Assembly: GCA_013824905.1 (NCBI GenBank)
Contig: PNOO01000074.1
Span: forward strand, 1-9,857
Source of the DNA: Syntrophus sp. (in: bacteria)
GTDB lineage: Bacteria > Desulfobacterota > Syntrophia > Syntrophales > UBA5619
Length of the DNA: 9,857 nucleotides
Reading direction: 5' to 3'
Shown here piece by piece: positions 6,816 to 9,857 of the stretch (position 1 is the first letter of the stretch; every line of letters begins with the position of its first letter). Position numbers and translations under genes: made by a program. Below the pieces are notes generated by a model that was not told the origin of the DNA, did no database searches, and saw nothing but the letters and a program-made list of their open reading frames with translations.

Positions 6816-6907
6816 GTAAAGGCGCTCCGCTGCGGTGGCAGGGCGCCCCGAAAAAATCTCCAATGTGTCCCTTACGAAATCCACCAGCTTTTTCAATGAA
6901 GGGGAAA

Positions 6908-9589
6908 ATGATTAAGGAAGAGAAGAAGCGCCCCAAACTGGTCCTGGTAGACGGGAGCAACTACCTGTTTCGGGCCTTTTATGCGATCCGGGAGCTCACC
7001 AATTCTAAAGGCTTTCCCACGAATGCCATTTACGGCTTCACGACGATGCTGATGAAGCTCCTGCGCGATCAGGCGCCGGATTACATCGCCATCGCCTTCG
7101 ACGTCAAGGGTCCCACCTTCCGGCATGAGGCCTTTGCCGACTATAAGGCCACGCGCCGCCCCATCCCTGACACCCTCATTCCCCAGATCCCCTATGTCAA
7201 GGAAATCGTCCGGGGATTTTCCATCCCCATCATCGAGCAGGCGGGACTGGAGGCCGACGACATCATCGGGACGATCGCCCGGAGACAGGCGGAAGAGGGA
7301 ATGGACGTCGTCATCGTCTCCGGCGACAAGGACCTGATGCAGCTTGTCTCCGGCAATGTCGTCATGATCGATACGATGAAGGATAAAACCTACGATGTCG
7401 CCGCCGTGACGGAGCGCTTCGGTGTCGGGCCGGACAAGGTCGTGGAGATCCTGGGCCTCATGGGGGACGCCTCGGACAACATCCCCGGAGTCCCGGGGAT
7501 CGGACCGAAAGGGGCGCTCCGCTTGGTCGAGCAGTTCGGGGGCGTCAGGGAGATCCTGGACCACCCTGAGAAGATCCATAATCTGAAGATCCGCGAGGCG
7601 ATCCTGGCAAACGCCGACCAGGCGAGGCTCAGTCGGGAGCTGGCTCAGATCCGGACGGACGCTGCGTTTGCGTATGACATAGAGGCCTGCCGCCGGCGCG
7701 AACCCGATCGGGAGCTGCTCATCTCGCTTTTCAGGGAGTTCGAATTTTCGTCTCTCCTCCAGGAGCTCAAGAACCGCGGGGATAAGACCGTCGGGGACGA
7801 CCGCATCGTCCGGACGCCGGAGGAACTGGCGTCGCTGATTATCCGTCTGGGCGAGGTCGGGGAATTCTCCCTCGAACCGATCCTTTCCTCTTCTGAGGCG
7901 ATGCGGGCCTCCCTCGTCGGGCTGGCCGTTTCATCCTTGCCGGGCGAGGGGTTTTATATCCCGATCGCCCATGAGGAGGGAGATCCGCAGCTTTCCGTCG
8001 GGACGGTTCTCAAGGCCCTCGGCCCCTTTCTGACCGATCCGGGGATCTGCAAGCACGGACACGATCTGAAGACCGTCATCATCGTCCTTTCCGAAAACGG
8101 CATTTCTCCCCGGGGGCTCGGCTGCGACACCATGGTCGCCTCCTACCTCCTTAACCCGGCAAAGCACAGTTTTGAACTTGCCGACACGGTCCTGGACCAC
8201 CTCGGGCGGCAGGTGTCCGCTGCAAAAGAGGTCGTCGGAAGCGGGATGAAGGCCGTGCTGTTTGCCTCCCTTTCCGTCGAGAAGGCCAAGGACTATGCGT
8301 GCCGGCGCGCCGGCGCCGTGATGGCCCTCGTGACGGAGCTTTCGGGCAAGATCGCCGCGTTGGACATGAAGGAACTCCTTGATACGGTCGAAATGCCTCT
8401 GGTTGAGGTCCTGGCGGCGATGGAGAGAAAAGGGGTCCTCCTCGACCTCCCGCTCCTGAAGACCATGTCGCTGGAGATCGAACAACTTCTTGCCCTTTCG
8501 GAAGAGAAGATTTTTCGGCTCGCCGGAGAGAAATTCAACATCAACTCTCCCAAGCAGCTTCAGGTGATCCTCTTTGACAAAATGGGTCTCCCCCGGGGAC
8601 GGAAGACCAAGGAGGGTTACTCCACGGACGTTGAGGTCCTCTCCACTCTTGCCCAGAGCCATGAGCTGCCCGCGGAGATCCTGGCTTACAGGGGGATGGC
8701 CAAGCTAAAATCGACTTATATTGACGCCCTGCCGGAGCTGGTCCACCCCCGGACGGGGAGGGTCCACACCTCCTATAACCAGACCGTGACGGCGACGGGG
8801 AGGCTCTCCAGCAGCAACCCGAACCTCCAGAACATCCCTATCCGGACCCTCGAGGGGAAGCGGATCCGCCAGGCCTTCATCGCGCCTCCAGGCTGGGAAA
8901 TCGTCTCTGCCGACTATTCCCAGATCGAGCTTAGGGTCCTGGCGCATCTCTCCGGAGACGAATCTCTGATCGAAGCCTTTGCCGCCGGCGAGGATATCCA
9001 CACCCGGACTGCCTCCGACATCTTCGGGGTCTTTCCCGAGATGGTCAACGGCGAGATGAGGCGGCAGGCGAAGGTGATCAATTTCGGCGTACTGTACGGG
9101 ATGAGCGCTTTCGGTCTCGCGAAGGAGCTGGGAATCACTCAGAAACTCGCCCAGGCGTACATTGACGGTTATTTTCAGAAGTATGCAAAGGTCCGAAACT
9201 ATCTCGACGGTCTTCTCGAACAGGCCCGGCGGGACGGTTTCGTGACGACGCTCCTCTTCAGGCGGCGGTATCTGCCGGAGATCATGAGCCCCCAGGCAGC
9301 CGTCCGGCAGTTCGCAGAGCGGACGGCGATCAACGCCCCCATTCAGGGTACGGCGGCGGATCTCATCAAGGTCGCGATGGTCCGGATCTCCCGGTGTATT
9401 GCGGAAAAAGGCCTCTCGACTGCAATGATCATGCAGGTCCATGACGAGCTTGTCTTTGAGACGCCCGTGGCTGAGAGGGAGGCTTTGATTGCCATTGTCC
9501 GTGAGGAGATGGAAGGGGTCCTGAAACTTCGGGTGCCCCTCAGGGTAGAGATCGCCGCGGGGAAAAACTGGGACGAAGCGCACCCCTGA
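6908..9589 (+). CDS. polA: DNA polymerase I (5' nuclease, degenerate 3'-5' exonuclease fold, polymerase)
   Basis: 893-residue family A polymerase for Okazaki fragment processing and gap filling in repair. Residues 1-175 are the 5' nuclease (LVLVDGSNYLFRAF, EADD at 115-118, SGDKDLMQLV at 138-147), then a helix-hairpin-helix (DNIPGVPGIGPK, 190-201). About 300-490 is the 3'-5' exonuclease-like domain, whose metal ligands are largely gone: the positions of E. coli Asp355, Asp424 and Asp501 appear as Ser321, Val390 and Arg467, and only Glu323 (for Glu357) remains, so proofreading is probably absent. The polymerase domain has TATGRLSSSNPNLQNIP (627-643), motif A DYSQIELR (Asp669), motif B with Lys722, Phe726 and Tyr730, and motif C VHDELVFE (Asp846). 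ATG 6908 follows AAGGGG (6899-6904) and directly precedes the conserved start; ATG 6896 and 6863 are in frame, but 6863 lies in the repeat element. Confidence 0.97.
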   Translation: MIKEEKKRPKLVLVDGSNYLFRAFYAIRELTNSKGFPTNAIYGFTTMLMKLLRDQAPDYIAIAFDVKGPTFRHEAFADYKATRRPIPDTLIPQIPYVKEIVRGFSIPIIEQAGLEADDIIGTIARRQAEEGMDVVIVSGDKDLMQLVSGNVVMIDTMKDKTYDVAAVTERFGVGPDKVVEILGLMGDASDNIPGVPGIGPKGALRLVEQFGGVREILDHPEKIHNLKIREAILANADQARLSRELAQIRTDAAFAYDIEACRRREPDRELLISLFREFEFSSLLQELKNRGDKTVGDDRIVRTPEELASLIIRLGEVGEFSLEPILSSSEAMRASLVGLAVSSLPGEGFYIPIAHEEGDPQLSVGTVLKALGPFLTDPGICKHGHDLKTVIIVLSENGISPRGLGCDTMVASYLLNPAKHSFELADTVLDHLGRQVSAAKEVVGSGMKAVLFASLSVEKAKDYACRRAGAVMALVTELSGKIAALDMKELLDTVEMPLVEVLAAMERKGVLLDLPLLKTMSLEIEQLLALSEEKIFRLAGEKFNINSPKQLQVILFDKMGLPRGRKTKEGYSTDVEVLSTLAQSHELPAEILAYRGMAKLKSTYIDALPELVHPRTGRVHTSYNQTVTATGRLSSSNPNLQNIPIRTLEGKRIRQAFIAPPGWEIVSADYSQIELRVLAHLSGDESLIEAFAAGEDIHTRTASDIFGVFPEMVNGEMRRQAKVINFGVLYGMSAFGLAKELGITQKLAQAYIDGYFQKYAKVRNYLDGLLEQARRDGFVTTLLFRRRYLPEIMSPQAAVRQFAERTAINAPIQGTAADLIKVAMVRISRCIAEKGLSTAMIMQVHDELVFETPVAEREALIAIVREEMEGVLKLRVPLRVEIAAGKNWDEAHP

Positions 9590-9666
9590 GGATCGCCCTT
9601 CACATTTCGCTCCCTGCCCGGTTCCGTGAAAGGGTGAGGTGTTCCCGTAGAGAAGGAAGGTAGAGA

Positions 9667-9857
9667 TTGCGCAAACCCTTTTATGGCTGGGTCATCGTTG
9701 CTGTCTCCTTTTTGATCGGTTTTACCGAGTCCGGCGTCTTTCAGAATATCTTATCCATCTTCATGAAGCCGATGGTGGAGGAGTTCGGTTGGACGCGGGC
9801 CTCTGTCACCGGGGCGATTGCCTTCGGTTCGGTCTGCGGGGGGCTGCTTTCTCTGGT
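9667..9857 (+). CDS. Major facilitator superfamily transporter, N-terminal fragment
   Basis: The first 63 residues of a membrane transporter cut by the window end. The likely start is TTG 9667: AAGGAAGG (9653-9660) lies 6 nt upstream, an in-frame TAG sits at 9661-9663 and rules out an earlier start, and the first in-frame ATG is more than 30 codons in, beyond the first membrane helix. The protein begins RKPFYGWVIVAVSFLIGF, a short basic N-terminus followed by transmembrane helix 1, then MVEEFGWTRASVTGAIAFGS leading into helix 2. The FYGWVIV start and the EEFGW-R pattern before helix 2 are typical of the monocarboxylate/oxalate-formate antiporter type of MFS proteins, so an organic acid is the likely substrate; this cannot be fixed from the fragment. 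It starts 77 bp after polA on the same strand. Confidence 0.78.
   Translation, partial: MRKPFYGWVIVAVSFLIGFTESGVFQNILSIFMKPMVEEFGWTRASVTGAIAFGSVCGGLLSL

Larger units (their letters stand above)
6683..6895. repeat. Fold-back (long imperfect inverted repeat) element, MITE/REP-like
   Basis: The whole gap between the siroheme decarboxylase gene and polA folds back on itself. Matching blocks, left with the reverse complement of right: 6683-6697 with 6881-6895 (TGAAAAAGCTGG then C/T then GG, 14 of 15), 6706-6712 with 6865-6871 (GGGACAC), 6718-6725 with 6849-6856 (TTTTTTCG), 6727-6732 with 6838-6843 (CCCTGC), and the long core at 6753-6815. The blocks are collinear, so the arms are about 100 nt each. 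Its length, lack of a convincing coding region and terminal inverted repeats suggest a non-autonomous mobile element or a pair of inverted REP-like units. AATGAA occurs at both edges (6681-6686, 6895-6900), but the left copy overlaps the repeat end, so it is not a secure target duplication. Confidence 0.72.

Noticed and set aside
9596..9634. Possible terminator after polA (CCCTTCAC against GTGAAAGGG)
   Set aside because: The loop is about 22 nt, the stem has a bulge, and no T-run follows.

Overview
The window is GC-rich (by eye around 60%) bacterial DNA with all genes on the + strand. It holds most of a siroheme-dependent ('alternative') heme b biosynthesis cluster, followed by DNA polymerase I and the start of a transporter gene. 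The order hemC, fused cobA-hemD, ahbC, hemB, ahbD and an AhbA/B-type gene, with no coproporphyrinogen or protoporphyrinogen oxidase, resembles what is known from sulfate-reducing and syntrophic Desulfobacterota (former Deltaproteobacteria). A relative of Syntrophales or other Desulfobacterota is my inference; no marker in the window fixes the genus.

Layout: 1-673 is the 3' part of hemC. 733-2253 is a bifunctional uroporphyrinogen-III methyltransferase/synthase. 2254-2495 is a gene-free spacer with a possible sigma70 promoter and an imperfect dyad. From 2496 to 6674 runs a tight block: ahbC, hemB (4-bp ATGA overlap), ahbD (12-bp gap), a small exported protein with four EF-hands (20-bp gap), and a siroheme decarboxylase subunit (2-bp gap). 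6683-6895 is an imperfect inverted-repeat (fold-back) element filling the gap before polA (6908-9589). A major facilitator superfamily gene starts at the unusual codon TTG at 9667 and runs off the end.

How the genes work together (established pathway): HemB makes porphobilinogen from 5-aminolevulinate. HemC and the HemD domain make uroporphyrinogen III, and the CobA domain methylates it to precorrin-2. An oxidase/ferrochelatase not present here gives siroheme. AhbA/AhbB decarboxylates siroheme to 12,18-didecarboxysiroheme, AhbC removes two acetate groups to give Fe-coproporphyrin III, and AhbD converts two propionates to vinyls, giving heme b.

The least explained items are the EF-hand protein translated inside this operon, the presence of only one of the two siroheme decarboxylase subunits, the fold-back element abutting polA, and a PolA whose proofreading domain has lost three of its four metal ligands. 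I see no RNA genes, CRISPR array, transposase gene or origin. Most of the window is a known pathway rather than an undescribed system.
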